From IMG/VR virus record IMGVR_UViG_3300023176_004727, positions 1-64,000 of that record: a stretch of 64,000 nucleotides of DNA; one strand, 5' to 3'. Origin of the DNA: a virus. Position 1 is the first letter of the stretch, and each line of letters begins with the position of its first letter. This document shows positions 1-8,048 of the stretch, piece after piece. The notes under the pieces were generated by a model, which saw nothing but the letters and a program-made list of their open reading frames with translations, was not told where the DNA came from and did no database searches. Both the position numbers and the translations under genes were made by a program.

Positions 1-38
1 CTTGTGTTATTTGTCCAAATGATGGGGTTTACTTTTAA
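1..38 (+). CDS. 3' end of an upstream gene (partial)
   Basis: The reading frame starting at base 3 gives the C-terminal residues CVICPNDGVYF followed by TAA at 36-38. The stop overlaps the next start as TAATG, the same coupling used by many genes in this window, which is why I treat it as a real gene end. Only eleven residues are visible, so no function can be given; it probably belongs to the same plus-strand sugar-modification operon. Confidence 0.5.
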   Translation, partial: CVICPNDGVYF

Positions 39-565
39 TGATCTACCTTCCGGGAAGGGCGGTTTTTATACATGTACCAAGAGCCGCTGGAAACTCAATA
101 ACTAATGCTATAGCTTCCGCTTGTGCCGGAAATAATTTTGATATTTTCATAGGAACGGGGGCACATTCTATACCGCATTGGTGGCATTTTGCAAGACATA
201 CAAGAGCCTGTGTTTTAAAAAAATACATAACAGAGTGGGATGATATATTTAAGTTTGCTATTTATAGACCAGAAGAAGAAAGACTTAATAGCATTAAAGC
301 ATTAGTAGATAAAGATATTGCTTTAGGCGTTCATGAGTCTCCACTTTGTGCTGATGGATGGAAAAAAGTATTATCATCTGAAGATAAAGAATGGTATTGG
401 GATATTCAAAGAAAACAAGATTTAGCTTGGTTTACTAAAGGTTATGATGGAGAAGATCTTGGTGTTGAGATATTTGACTACTACAAACTAAACGAACAAT
501 GGTGGGAAATTTGTGTAAAATGTGATATTCCACAATGTAGTTTGCCACATCTTAATAAGGCTTAA
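38..565 (+). CDS. sulfotransferase-like protein
   Basis: The 175-residue protein opens with FIHVPRAAGNSIT (about residues 10-22), which matches the 5'-phosphosulfate loop of the Sulfotransfer_2 family (consensus FxHIPKTAGTS). Around residue 72 it has FKFAIYRPEEERLNS, like the family's second PAPS-binding segment (F..vRnPyeRl.S). Such enzymes move sulfate from PAPS onto sugars, here presumably a virion or host glycan. The usual lysine of the first loop (PKTAG) is Arg here and the protein is short, so activity is uncertain. It starts at the TAATG junction with the preceding gene and is followed after 2 bases by a glycosyltransferase-like gene. Confidence 0.55.
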   Translation: MIYLPGRAVFIHVPRAAGNSITNAIASACAGNNFDIFIGTGAHSIPHWWHFARHTRACVLKKYITEWDDIFKFAIYRPEEERLNSIKALVDKDIALGVHESPLCADGWKKVLSSEDKEWYWDIQRKQDLAWFTKGYDGEDLGVEIFDYYKLNEQWWEICVKCDIPQCSLPHLNKA

Positions 566-567
566 TA

Positions 568-1425
568 ATGATAGAAGCGTATGTCCTAAATACCTATGAT
601 GAATTTAAAGATTGGCATAGAACTTCAATTACTAGCCTCAATAGGTATTTTACTAAACATGGAGTAACGCTACGTGTTATTGACAAAAATAATTACTTTG
701 TTAGAAAGATGCTTGATACTAACATTGATCATCATCCGTTCATTAGAAAGCTAACGCGAATTTATAGTTTTTTAGAATCTCAGGCTGATATTGGTATTTT
801 TATTGATTTAGACACTGTAGTACTAAAACTAGAAGAAGACATTAACGGATTAATACCGCAAGACAAAAATTTTATGCACTGGAGATTTGTAGATTTTGGC
901 GATAATCCCGACAGGCCGTGGTTGAAAACAAAAACAGATATCACAAGATTATTTTTTTCCGATAATTATAATAAAGTGCTTAATACTGATACTGGCTTTG
1001 CAATATACACAAGAGAGTTTTGTCAAAATTTAGTTGATTACTTAATAAGTAGAGAATTAGATATTGTGTCAGAAATAGGGTTGCTTCATTGTATGAGCAT
1101 TAACAACCAGTTACGAATTAAGGATGAAAAACAAATAATTAATGATGAACATTTAATATCCTTTTTTCTACAAGAGAATGATAATTATAAAAGCTACACA
1201 ATAGAGCCTCCGTGTAATTTTGCTGGGCAATATCCAAATAACAAAATATGTTCATCAACTTATAATATAGGCGATCCGCTATATCCACAAGAAATAGAAT
1301 TTAAGGATATGATAACTTGGTCTATGCAGAAGCTATGCCTACATGATTGTATATTCCATCATTTATTGGGATGGAGAATGTCTCACAAGTTAGTGCCATT
1401 TTATGTGGAAGCATTTAAAAAATGA
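568..1425 (+). CDS. GT-A type glycosyltransferase-like protein
   Basis: 285 residues. Around residue 76 there is IGIFIDLDTVVLK, a hydrophobic strand ending in a DxD motif, the metal and nucleotide-sugar site of GT-A glycosyltransferases. It follows a segment (FIRKLTRIYSFLESQA) like those of capsule and mannosyl/galactosyl transferases. A second conserved-looking block is DTGFAIYTREFC (about 137-148). Start ATG 568 has AAGG upstream. The stop overlaps the next start (ATGA). It sits between a sulfotransferase-like and a cytidylyltransferase-like gene, so the three probably build or decorate one glycan. The acceptor cannot be told from sequence. Confidence 0.6.
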   Translation: MIEAYVLNTYDEFKDWHRTSITSLNRYFTKHGVTLRVIDKNNYFVRKMLDTNIDHHPFIRKLTRIYSFLESQADIGIFIDLDTVVLKLEEDINGLIPQDKNFMHWRFVDFGDNPDRPWLKTKTDITRLFFSDNYNKVLNTDTGFAIYTREFCQNLVDYLISRELDIVSEIGLLHCMSINNQLRIKDEKQIINDEHLISFFLQENDNYKSYTIEPPCNFAGQYPNNKICSSTYNIGDPLYPQEIEFKDMITWSMQKLCLHDCIFHHLLGWRMSHKLVPFYVEAFKK

Positions 1426-1841
1426 AGCTATACACTGGAGGAACATTTGATCTTTTCCATTACGGGCATATGAAATTTTTAAGAGCCTGTCAAAAGATTT
1501 CCAGTCAAGTTTTTGTTTCTCTAAATACTGACGAGTTCGTATTTTCTTATAAAAATCAAGCCCCAATTTTATCTTATCATGAAAGAAAACAAAGTATTGA
1601 GTGTTTTGACTCAAATATAAAAGTTGTTGAAAATATTGGTGGTCACGATAGCAAACCAGCAATATTAACAGTTCAGCCAGACATTATAGCAATTGGCGAT
1701 GACTGGTGCAAGAAAGACTATTACGAGCAAATGCAGTTTACTCAAGAGTGGTTGGACATTAATAATATACTATTAATTTATATTCCGTATACCAGAGATA
1801 TCTCAACTTCAAGTTTAAAGGCAAGAATATCTATAATTTGA
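1422..1841 (+). CDS. cytidylyltransferase (TagD/glycerol-3-phosphate type)
   Basis: 139 residues, the normal size of stand-alone TagD-like enzymes. The N-terminus has GGTFDLFHYGHMKFL, including the HxGH signature of the nucleotidyltransferase fold, and the C-terminus has DISTSSLKARI, matching the RTxGISTTxLxxRI motif. The family joins CTP to a phosphoalcohol such as glycerol-3-phosphate to give a CDP-activated building block for teichoic-acid-like or capsular polymers. The exact substrate is inference. It overlaps the GT gene by 4 bases (ATGA). Confidence 0.8.
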   Translation: MKLYTGGTFDLFHYGHMKFLRACQKISSQVFVSLNTDEFVFSYKNQAPILSYHERKQSIECFDSNIKVVENIGGHDSKPAILTVQPDIIAIGDDWCKKDYYEQMQFTQEWLDINNILLIYIPYTRDISTSSLKARISII

Positions 1842-1868
1842 CTTTATTTAAAATTCATGGAGTATACT
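1838..1868 (+). promoter_or_regulatory. candidate sigma70-like promoter
   Basis: TTGACT at 1838-1843 and TATACT at 1863-1868 are each one base from the sigma70 consensus. The spacer is 19 bases, longer than the ideal 17. It lies in the 49-base gap between the sugar genes and the first virion-type gene, where a promoter would be expected. Predicted start of transcription is about 1875. Confidence 0.4.
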
Positions 1869-1890
1869 AAGGATAGATTAGGAGATAATA

Positions 1891-2145
1891 ATGTTTTGCG
1901 ATAGTCCTATTTGTGGCAGCACTTTTTCTGATATCGACACATATGTTGTGTCAAACGGGGAAATATTTTACTTTAATATCGACATTCAGGAAGATGAGAG
2001 CTTTTCCATTGAAATTCAGGAAGATGAGAGTTTTTCCATAGACATTCAACAAGATGAAAGTTTCTCCATTGATGTTCAGCAACAGGATGTATTTAATCTG
2101 GATATTCAACAATCTATATCCGAAGATTTTATAATTATTAGATGA
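1891..2145 (+). CDS. small repeat protein of unknown function
   Basis: 84 residues. The middle is made of decapeptide repeats with the pattern (D/E)IQ(E/Q)DESFSI, four recognisable copies plus a degenerate fifth. The alternation of Ile, Gln and Phe suggests short beta strands, as in a solenoid or sheet. Start 1891 has TAGGAGAT upstream. It heads the virion gene series and is followed by a beta-sandwich-like protein 12 bases later. I do not recognise the family; a small virion surface or connector component is a guess from position. Confidence 0.65.
   Translation: MFCDSPICGSTFSDIDTYVVSNGEIFYFNIDIQEDESFSIEIQEDESFSIDIQQDESFSIDVQQQDVFNLDIQQSISEDFIIIR
1981..2100 (+). repeat. 30-bp tandem repeat, about four copies
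   Basis: Four consecutive 30-base units (1981-2010, 2011-2040, 2041-2070, 2071-2100) encode the decapeptide repeats of the surrounding gene. The first three are close copies with mostly silent or conservative changes, the fourth is degenerate. Recent copy-number change by slippage is likely. Confidence 0.85.
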
Positions 2146-2157
2146 CGGGAGAGCTAA

Positions 2158-2463
2158 ATGGCTAGTCAAATACATGTTGGAGATATTGGCACTAAACTCA
2201 TTATGACCGTTAAGGACGATGGGGTAGTTGTAGACATATCTACTGCTAGCGATTTAGATGTATTTATAAAAAAACCAGATGGCATTTCATATGAAAAATC
2301 CGGCCTTTTGTATACTGATGGCACAGACGGTAAAATGTATTATACATCCGTCAGTGGCGATTTCAATGCTGCTGGAAATTATAAACTTCAGGGTAGAGTA
2401 TTTATGCCTAGCGGGACTTATTATACCAGTATAGAAGATTTCAAAGTTTACTGTAACCTTTAA
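2158..2463 (+). CDS. virion protein with BppU/Ig-like N-terminal fold (putative)
   Basis: 101 residues. The opening GDIGTKLIMTVKDDGVVVDI and later DLDVFIKKPDG and NAAGNYKLQGRV follow the pattern of baseplate-upper-protein-like domains (IG..F...I...G..vDlS.A......kpdG...). These are small beta sandwiches found in tail and connector proteins. Start 2158 is preceded by GGGAG. The placement before connector genes supports a structural role; the exact position in the virion is not shown. Confidence 0.55.
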   Translation: MASQIHVGDIGTKLIMTVKDDGVVVDISTASDLDVFIKKPDGISYEKSGLLYTDGTDGKMYYTSVSGDFNAAGNYKLQGRVFMPSGTYYTSIEDFKVYCNL

Positions 2464-2474
2464 GGGGTAAAATT

Positions 2475-3002
2475 ATGTCTTGGCAAGGTGAAATGACTAC
2501 AATAGTTAGATATTTAATAAGTGATGTCGATCCTACAAACTATAGCTATTCTAATGAGCGTTTAGAGACCAGTATTTTAGTCGCTGCACAAATTGTGCTT
2601 GTCGAAGTAGATTTTGAAAACACCTACACGATTGATGTAGAACAATGCTATCTTAGTCCAGATCCTACAGATCCTACAACTGGCTTATCGACTGTAAATA
2701 AGGACGATGCTTTTATTAATTTAGTTTCTCTTAAAACTGCCTGCTTGATTATGGGCAGTGAAATGAAAACACAGGCACTTAATGCTGTTAGAGTCAGCGA
2801 TGGTCCAAGCAGCATTGATTATACCGCAGTAGCAGCAAATATTAAATACCTATACGAATATTCCTGTAAAACATACGAAGAATACAAGTTTAATTACGCC
2901 GCTGGCAATAATGCAGTTGGCAAAGCAATTCTTAGTCCTTACGCTCCCGGCAGTGACGTTGTATATAGATACAATGGTAATTTTAGACAATACATTAGAT
3001 AG
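2475..3002 (+). CDS. putative head-tail connector/adaptor protein
   Basis: 175 residues. The layout resembles head-tail adaptor proteins of marine and freshwater phages: an N-terminal helix with YSNERLETSILVAAQIV, then ENTYTIDVEQCYLSPDPTD, then DAFINLVSLKTACLIM. This likeness is from memory of the pattern, not a search. A good Shine-Dalgarno (AGGGG) precedes ATG 2475. It is followed by four small genes in the usual neck/tail-completion position. Confidence 0.5.
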   Translation: MSWQGEMTTIVRYLISDVDPTNYSYSNERLETSILVAAQIVLVEVDFENTYTIDVEQCYLSPDPTDPTTGLSTVNKDDAFINLVSLKTACLIMGSEMKTQALNAVRVSDGPSSIDYTAVAANIKYLYEYSCKTYEEYKFNYAAGNNAVGKAILSPYAPGSDVVYRYNGNFRQYIR

Positions 3003-3013
3003 AGGTAAAAATC

Positions 3014-3217
3014 ATGGCAGATGTTCTTCAAAAGATTATTGGAGGTAATGATTATAAGAATGGAACGGCTGTTGTATCCGTTAACGTTCTTGGAGTTGTT
3101 ACGAATCATACATTAGATACAGTAAACAATCAGACATCACAAATACCAACTCAAAGCGGCGTTTTAGATTCTAGATTTGAGCATGTTAGATACTACACTG
3201 GAGATGATATTCTATAA
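3014..3217 (+). CDS. small hypothetical virion-region protein
   Basis: 67 residues, start 3014 with AGAGG upstream, stop overlapping the next start as TAATG. The sequence is rich in Val, Thr and Asn with no motif I recognise. Tight coupling on both sides and the connector neighbourhood make it a probable minor structural or completion protein. Confidence 0.55.
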   Translation: MADVLQKIIGGNDYKNGTAVVSVNVLGVVTNHTLDTVNNQTSQIPTQSGVLDSRFEHVRYYTGDDIL

Positions 3218-3696
3218 TGGTTACAATTCCATCTGGCGTGTTTACAAAATATGCGGAATTTGCTGATGCTATGTTAGCATCAAGTGGATTTGGCATGTCC
3301 TGTAAGTTGGTATATACAGAAAAGATAGAAACAATTGTAGATGTCGTTCCGGATATCAAACAGCGTAAGTTAATGAACTTGCAGAATACTTCTCCAGATT
3401 CCGGCTTTAAGAGGGGGTCAACAAGTTTCAAGACTGTAGAAACAACAGAAGATATTACACTCCGCGTTTACTGGGATAAAAAAGACTTCAAGAAGTTTGG
3501 AAATATTGAAGTTCCAGATGGCGGAATAATGACTATCGGAGCTTATGCTGATCTACAAAAAATAAATAGAGCAAAGGCTTTGCTTATAAATACAGATAGA
3601 ACTGGTCATGCAGAATGGCGATTCACAAAGAATGGCGAGCCAGTACTTCATGGATTAGATCAAAAATATTTTATGTGTTTTTGGGGTCGTGCATAA
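3217..3696 (+). CDS. hypothetical virion-region protein (tail completion candidate)
   Basis: 159 residues with no motif I can name. It is beta-rich in the middle (VETTEDITLRVYWDKKDF) and ends in YFMCFWGRA. Its size and place, fourth gene before the tail tube, suit a head-closure or tail-completion protein, but this is position-based inference. Both ends overlap neighbours as TAATG (3215-3219 and 3694-3698). Confidence 0.55.
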   Translation: MVTIPSGVFTKYAEFADAMLASSGFGMSCKLVYTEKIETIVDVVPDIKQRKLMNLQNTSPDSGFKRGSTSFKTVETTEDITLRVYWDKKDFKKFGNIEVPDGGIMTIGAYADLQKINRAKALLINTDRTGHAEWRFTKNGEPVLHGLDQKYFMCFWGRA

Positions 3697-4367
3697 TGGC
3701 TGGATTCCGAACCAAAGCCAACTTAAAAATAGTTAGTGGAGATAATGTATTTCAAGACGCTATAAGAAAAGAACTTATTAAGGCTCTTTTTGGAAAGATT
3801 AATACAATCACTAACAATTTACGTCCAAGCATATCTTCAGTTGTTAGTGTTCAGTTGATGTCTTCTCAAACAGTTACAGAATTACTTGGCGGGCAATTAA
3901 GAGATGACTTTGGTTTAAAGCCAGCAGAAGTAACAAGTGCTATTGGGGGAATTATTGATGCTTTGGCAGAAAACTTTCAAATAAAAGTATTAGCTGGGTC
4001 TAATCAGTATGTAGCAAGATTATCTGCTGAGATTTTACCTGCTGATTTTTCTTTATCATCACTTTCTGCTGGCGGGTCATATCAATCAACTGGAGGAAAT
4101 GTAGATTGGCTCGAATGGTTATTAACTCGTGGCACAGAAATTATTATTGGTGATTATTCGCTATTTGAACATGCTCGTGGCCGCACACGTTCCGGAGGTA
4201 GAACAGTAATGGTTCCATTAAAAAACTTATCTTCCAGCGAGCCTTTTCGCGTCGATCCATCACATGCCGGAACAGAAGCTAGCAACTTTGTAACAAGAGC
4301 GTTAGAACCAGCATTTCCTCAAATTGTTGAAATGGTTGCAAAAGAAATTAAAAAGGTGCTTGAATGA
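3696..4367 (+). CDS. hypothetical virion-region protein
   Basis: I place the start at ATG 3696 because it overlaps the preceding stop as TAATG; the in-frame extension upstream is a shadow of that gene. The 223-residue product has an N-terminal basic helix (FQDAIRKELIKALFGKI), a central serine-rich part and a helical C-terminus (IVEMVAKEIKKVLE). It also contains RGRTRSGGRTVMVPL. I do not recognise the family; a neck or tail-terminator role fits the order of genes. Confidence 0.6.
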   Translation: MAGFRTKANLKIVSGDNVFQDAIRKELIKALFGKINTITNNLRPSISSVVSVQLMSSQTVTELLGGQLRDDFGLKPAEVTSAIGGIIDALAENFQIKVLAGSNQYVARLSAEILPADFSLSSLSAGGSYQSTGGNVDWLEWLLTRGTEIIIGDYSLFEHARGRTRSGGRTVMVPLKNLSSSEPFRVDPSHAGTEASNFVTRALEPAFPQIVEMVAKEIKKVLE

Positions 4368-5317
4368 CATACTTAAAAGGCTTTACTTTATTTGGCGATG
4401 CAACGATTACGGCAGATATTAGAGAGAATTTAATATCATGGCTAGACTATGGCTTAATAGAAAAGTCTGGATATATTAATGTTGAAATACCAACCGTTGG
4501 ATATTACGGTGGATCAGAACATCAACTTAGGGTCGTTGACGATCCTAGATATACATATGGTCAAGTTTGGGAGGGGTTTCGATCAAATTGGGTATGGGAA
4601 AGTGGGCTTGGTGCATTGACCAGTACTGATAGTGCTTACCCCGGAGTTTCTGGAGTTTATGTTGGTGGCGACTTTTATCCAACATCTACTGCGGGAGCAT
4701 ACGCTCATTATATTAATCATCCTTTAGGAAGGGTTATCTTTGATACGGCGATTGATACAGATGCTACTGTAACATGTGAGTATAGTTACAAATATGTTAA
4801 TGTGGCACAAGCGGATGGACTGGAATGGTTTAAGCAAGTGCAGAAAAATTCTGAACGTGCTGACAATTCAAATTTTATCAACAATAGTGGTGAATGGGCG
4901 ATACTAGGCGACAATCGTTTACAATTACCTGCTATTGGTGTGGAATTAGTTAATTCAAGAAAAATGACACCTTATGCACTTGGCGGTGGACAGACAATAT
5001 TCACTGATTTTCTGTTTCATTGCGTTGCGGAAGATGTCTATACGCGAGATCACCTAATTGACATTGTGACTATGCAGAATCAAAAGGTTTTAAAAGCATA
5101 TGATTTGGACCAAATTGCGACAAACAATGCTTTTCCTTTAGATTACAGAGGTGTTCCCGTATCGGGTGCTTTGCAGTATCCAGATCTTTTGTCTACTTAT
5201 GAAGGCAGGCATATAAGATTAATTGAGGCGAGTATTGATTCTGTTTATTCGCTTACGCCAAATGTACATGTTGGTACAGTTAAATTAAAGACTGAACTAA
5301 TAGTTCATGGCGTATAG
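4364..5317 (+). CDS. hypothetical structural protein upstream of tail tube
   Basis: 317 residues, start overlapping the previous stop (ATGA). Rich in aromatic and beta-forming residues, with no nuclease, protease or ATPase motif. Phrases such as HPLGRVIFDTAI followed by TVTCEYSYKYV look like beta-sandwich strands of tail or connector proteins. Its place directly before the tail tube gene suggests a neck or tail-completion component. Confidence 0.55.
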   Translation: MTYLKGFTLFGDATITADIRENLISWLDYGLIEKSGYINVEIPTVGYYGGSEHQLRVVDDPRYTYGQVWEGFRSNWVWESGLGALTSTDSAYPGVSGVYVGGDFYPTSTAGAYAHYINHPLGRVIFDTAIDTDATVTCEYSYKYVNVAQADGLEWFKQVQKNSERADNSNFINNSGEWAILGDNRLQLPAIGVELVNSRKMTPYALGGGQTIFTDFLFHCVAEDVYTRDHLIDIVTMQNQKVLKAYDLDQIATNNAFPLDYRGVPVSGALQYPDLLSTYEGRHIRLIEASIDSVYSLTPNVHVGTVKLKTELIVHGV

Positions 5318-5360
5318 TATCTAGAAAAGTAACATTTTTTCCATAATGGGAGTTTAAATT

Positions 5361-6626
5361 ATGGCATACGTAACAAATACAAACAATAGAGTCTTCTATG
5401 CTACACAAGGTGTAGCATTAGGAGACAGAGCGGCAACAAGCATTGTCGATAGTTGGCAACCCGGAGACGGTGATTTAGATGGTACTGGAAAGGTCATGAT
5501 TATGCATGGCTTGCAGTCCATCGGAGTATCAACCAACTTTAATTTAGAGCAAATCTTTGAACTTGGACAGCTTTCTTTGTATGAAAACTACGAAGAAATT
5601 CCAGAAATCGAAGTTAGCTTTGAGAAGATTCTTGATGGTTATACTTTAGCATATCATGCTGGAACCCCTACTGCGGCAAACGCAACACTAACTGGTCGTG
5701 CAGCACCTCGATCAGATATCAGAATGGTTATTGGCTACGACACATCTGATGAAATTCAAGAGGGCGGAACCAATAGCGGTGTAGCAGAACTTTATTGCTC
5801 TGGTACTTATATCAGTTCTGTATCTTATAGCTTGAGCACAGATGGCAACTTTACTGAATCAACCACTTTTGTTGGTAATGATAAGCAATGGTTGACAGAT
5901 ACTGATTCAGGTGGATTACTGGTAACTGGAACTGGAACTATTGCCTCGGCATTTAGCTCTAGCGTCTTTGGTAATGATGCACCAGTTGGTGAAGCTAATA
6001 GCGTTTTGCGTCGTCAAAATGTTGTTACAGGAAGTACTGGCAAATCATTTGGCAGTGGTTCAGTCAATTTTAGAACAGTTGTGCCAGCCTTTATCGAAGG
6101 AGGTACTCCCGGTGCTACTGGCGTTGAAGGAGGAGCATATACTGGTCTGTATACTAATGTAACTTATATTGATAGTGCTACTGGACCTTATCTACAATCT
6201 GCTAGTGTAAGTGTTGATCTTGGTCGTGAAAACATTTCGCAGCTTGGTAAGAAAGCACCTTACTATCGCTATGTTTCCTTCCCTGTAGATGTGACTTGTG
6301 ATATTGAAGTCATTGCCGTGGGTGGAGATAATATTGATGCTTATGAAGAAGGCTATCCAAGTGCTGGTACAGGCAAAAACATTGGTGTTCCAGTTGGTAA
6401 AAACCTTGCTAATCACTCAATTCAATTTGTTCTTGATGATAGTACAGTTATTCAATTAGGTAATAAGAATAAGCTAACAAGCGTTTCATATGGTGGAGGA
6501 GATGCCGGTGGAGGAAATGCCACGGTAAGCTATAGCTTCACTAATTCTAACGACTTTGTTGTTCTTCATTCTGGAGATCCGGCTCCTATCAACTCCGCTG
6601 ATTATTGGAAAGACTACTTTGGTTAA
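5361..6626 (+). CDS. major tail tube protein (probable)
   Basis: 421 residues, beta-rich and Gly/Thr/Ser-rich. The block MIMHGLQSIGVSTNFNLEQI followed by FELGQLSLYENYEEIPEIEV resembles tail tube proteins, where a beta hairpin and an inter-ring contact loop are followed by a 'vsfek..dG' segment (VSFEKILDGY here). It has its own leader (5318-5360) with GGGAG before ATG 5361, and a strong terminator hairpin directly after the stop, as expected for a very highly expressed gene. The three genes in the chaperone position and the tape measure follow. No sheath gene is nearby, favouring a non-contractile tail. Confidence 0.7.
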   Translation: MAYVTNTNNRVFYATQGVALGDRAATSIVDSWQPGDGDLDGTGKVMIMHGLQSIGVSTNFNLEQIFELGQLSLYENYEEIPEIEVSFEKILDGYTLAYHAGTPTAANATLTGRAAPRSDIRMVIGYDTSDEIQEGGTNSGVAELYCSGTYISSVSYSLSTDGNFTESTTFVGNDKQWLTDTDSGGLLVTGTGTIASAFSSSVFGNDAPVGEANSVLRRQNVVTGSTGKSFGSGSVNFRTVVPAFIEGGTPGATGVEGGAYTGLYTNVTYIDSATGPYLQSASVSVDLGRENISQLGKKAPYYRYVSFPVDVTCDIEVIAVGGDNIDAYEEGYPSAGTGKNIGVPVGKNLANHSIQFVLDDSTVIQLGNKNKLTSVSYGGGDAGGGNATVSYSFTNSNDFVVLHSGDPAPINSADYWKDYFG

Positions 6627-6646
6627 TATAAATTAGTTAAACAGTT

Positions 6647-6675
6647 CCGGAGGGGGAAACCCCTCCGGGATTTTT
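6647..6675 (+). terminator. rho-independent terminator after the tail tube gene
   Basis: A perfect 9-bp stem (CCGGAGGGG at 6647-6655 with CCCCTCCGG at 6660-6668) closes a GAAA tetraloop and is followed by TTTTT at 6671-6675. The next gene starts only 11 bases later with no room for a promoter. It therefore probably acts as a partial terminator that keeps tube expression far above the downstream chaperone and tape-measure genes. Confidence 0.9.
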
Positions 6676-6686
6676 AGGATTTTAGG

Positions 6687-7712
6687 ATGGAAAAACTGGA
6701 CTTAGTTAATGCAGTGATTTCAGGCATTGTTATTCTTCGCATCGGGAAGGAATATATTTATTGCAAGCCTCCTTCCGCAGAAGATAAAACTTTTGCGGAT
6801 TTTTTTTCACAAGAGCAATATGACGATGCTTTAATTGATGGAATATGGACTCAAGAAGATGCTGAAAATCATTTGATTGAACTAGGTTATTGGAATAAAG
6901 AGGACGATGATAAATTAAAAGAGTTAAGAGATAATATTGACAATATGAAACTTGACTACTTTAATCAGTTTTATAACAGTCAAACCAAAGAGTATATCAA
7001 GCGGGCTATTAGCGGAATAGAAGATAAAGTAAATAACTTATATACTACCAAGCATACATTTTATGATAAGACATGTGAATATATAAAATCCTATGCATTT
7101 GAATCCCATGTTTTATCAAAGAATGCATTTTTATCAAACGGACAATTAGCTTCTGATAAGTTTTCCATACATAAATTAGTTTCTAAATTTAAAGATCAAA
7201 CATACTTAATTGGTTCAAGGGCTAGAGAGGTAGCAAAATCTGATGCTTGGAAAAACTACTGGTTTTCTCTAAAGCATGAGGTTTTCGATAATAAACATTC
7301 TACTTTAACTGGATTTCAATTGTCGGTAGTTGGATGGTCAAGTTATTACGAAGGCGTTTATCAATCAATGGATAAGCCATTCGATGAAATAATAGAAGAT
7401 GATATAGCAATAGATGGATGGTCTATTTCTCAACGAAGAAAACGAAAAGAAGAAGAAAAACAACGCAATGCCGAAAAGATGTTGCCTAAAAATATGTCAG
7501 ATGCTGGAGAAATATTCATACCAGTTAAAAATCAACGCGAAGCTCAAGATGTTATGTCACTAAACGATGGGGCTGGAAAAGCCAAATTGAAATCACTAAA
7601 AAAAGACTTAGAAACACGGGGTTCATTATCCGAAGCAGACTTAACAAGTACAAGACAAAGTATACAAATGCAAGCTGCGGAAATGTCCAAACATAGTAAT
7701 AGAAGGAGATAA
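6687..7712 (+). CDS. putative tail assembly chaperone 1
   Basis: 341 residues, acidic and helical. After a short beta N-terminus it has ALIDGIWTQEDAENHLIELG then YWNKEDDDKLKELRDNI. The same plan (helix, G[YL]W, charged helix) recurs in the gene at 8049, suggesting related folds. The C-terminus is charged and low-complexity (RRKRKEEEKQRNAEK). Position between tail tube and tape measure is the classical place of tail assembly chaperones. There is no overlap or slippery run suggesting the usual -1 frameshift pair. Confidence 0.6.
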   Translation: MEKLDLVNAVISGIVILRIGKEYIYCKPPSAEDKTFADFFSQEQYDDALIDGIWTQEDAENHLIELGYWNKEDDDKLKELRDNIDNMKLDYFNQFYNSQTKEYIKRAISGIEDKVNNLYTTKHTFYDKTCEYIKSYAFESHVLSKNAFLSNGQLASDKFSIHKLVSKFKDQTYLIGSRAREVAKSDAWKNYWFSLKHEVFDNKHSTLTGFQLSVVGWSSYYEGVYQSMDKPFDEIIEDDIAIDGWSISQRRKRKEEEKQRNAEKMLPKNMSDAGEIFIPVKNQREAQDVMSLNDGAGKAKLKSLKKDLETRGSLSEADLTSTRQSIQMQAAEMSKHSNRRR

Positions 7713-7714
7713 TT

Positions 7715-8038
7715 GTGGAAAATAGGAAAGATCAAATCTTGAATGAAAGATCCAAGACAAGATTAAAAAAAGAAATAAGAAAACGAATACAAACAACAAT
7801 GATTGGATCTTTATCAAGTGTTGAAAAGTTTTTTGGCTTTCTTTGGGGAGAGGGTTCTGAATCAGAACTAACAAAGGAGCAATTACAAATTCGAGAAGTG
7901 TTTGAAGAGTTAAGAACTGAGATATTAGATAAAGGCAATGCTCAAATTCGTAACTCAGAAGCCGAAATAGAAAATTATGATATTGTGTGGAATAAGTATC
8001 ATATAAACTTACCTTTAAAAAGAATGAATGAAAATTAG
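7715..8038 (+). CDS. small helical protein in tail-chaperone position
   Basis: 107 residues, starting at GTG 7715 with AGAAGGAGAT just upstream. Strongly charged helices (ERSKTRLKKEIRKRIQ; QLQIREVFEELRTEILD). It lies between two chaperone-like genes and before the tape measure, so a role in tail assembly is likely, but no family is recognised. Confidence 0.55.
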   Translation: MENRKDQILNERSKTRLKKEIRKRIQTTMIGSLSSVEKFFGFLWGEGSESELTKEQLQIREVFEELRTEILDKGNAQIRNSEAEIENYDIVWNKYHINLPLKRMNEN

Positions 8039-8048
8039 GAGGGAAACA

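Noticed and set aside
3615-3695. Upstream extension of the gene at 3696
   Set aside because: The extra 27 codons are a shadow of the preceding gene, and ATG 3696 overlaps its stop as TAATG like many other pairs here.
6687-8038. -1 frameshift between chaperone-like genes
   Set aside because: The genes do not overlap, have their own ribosome sites and show no slippery heptamer at the junction.
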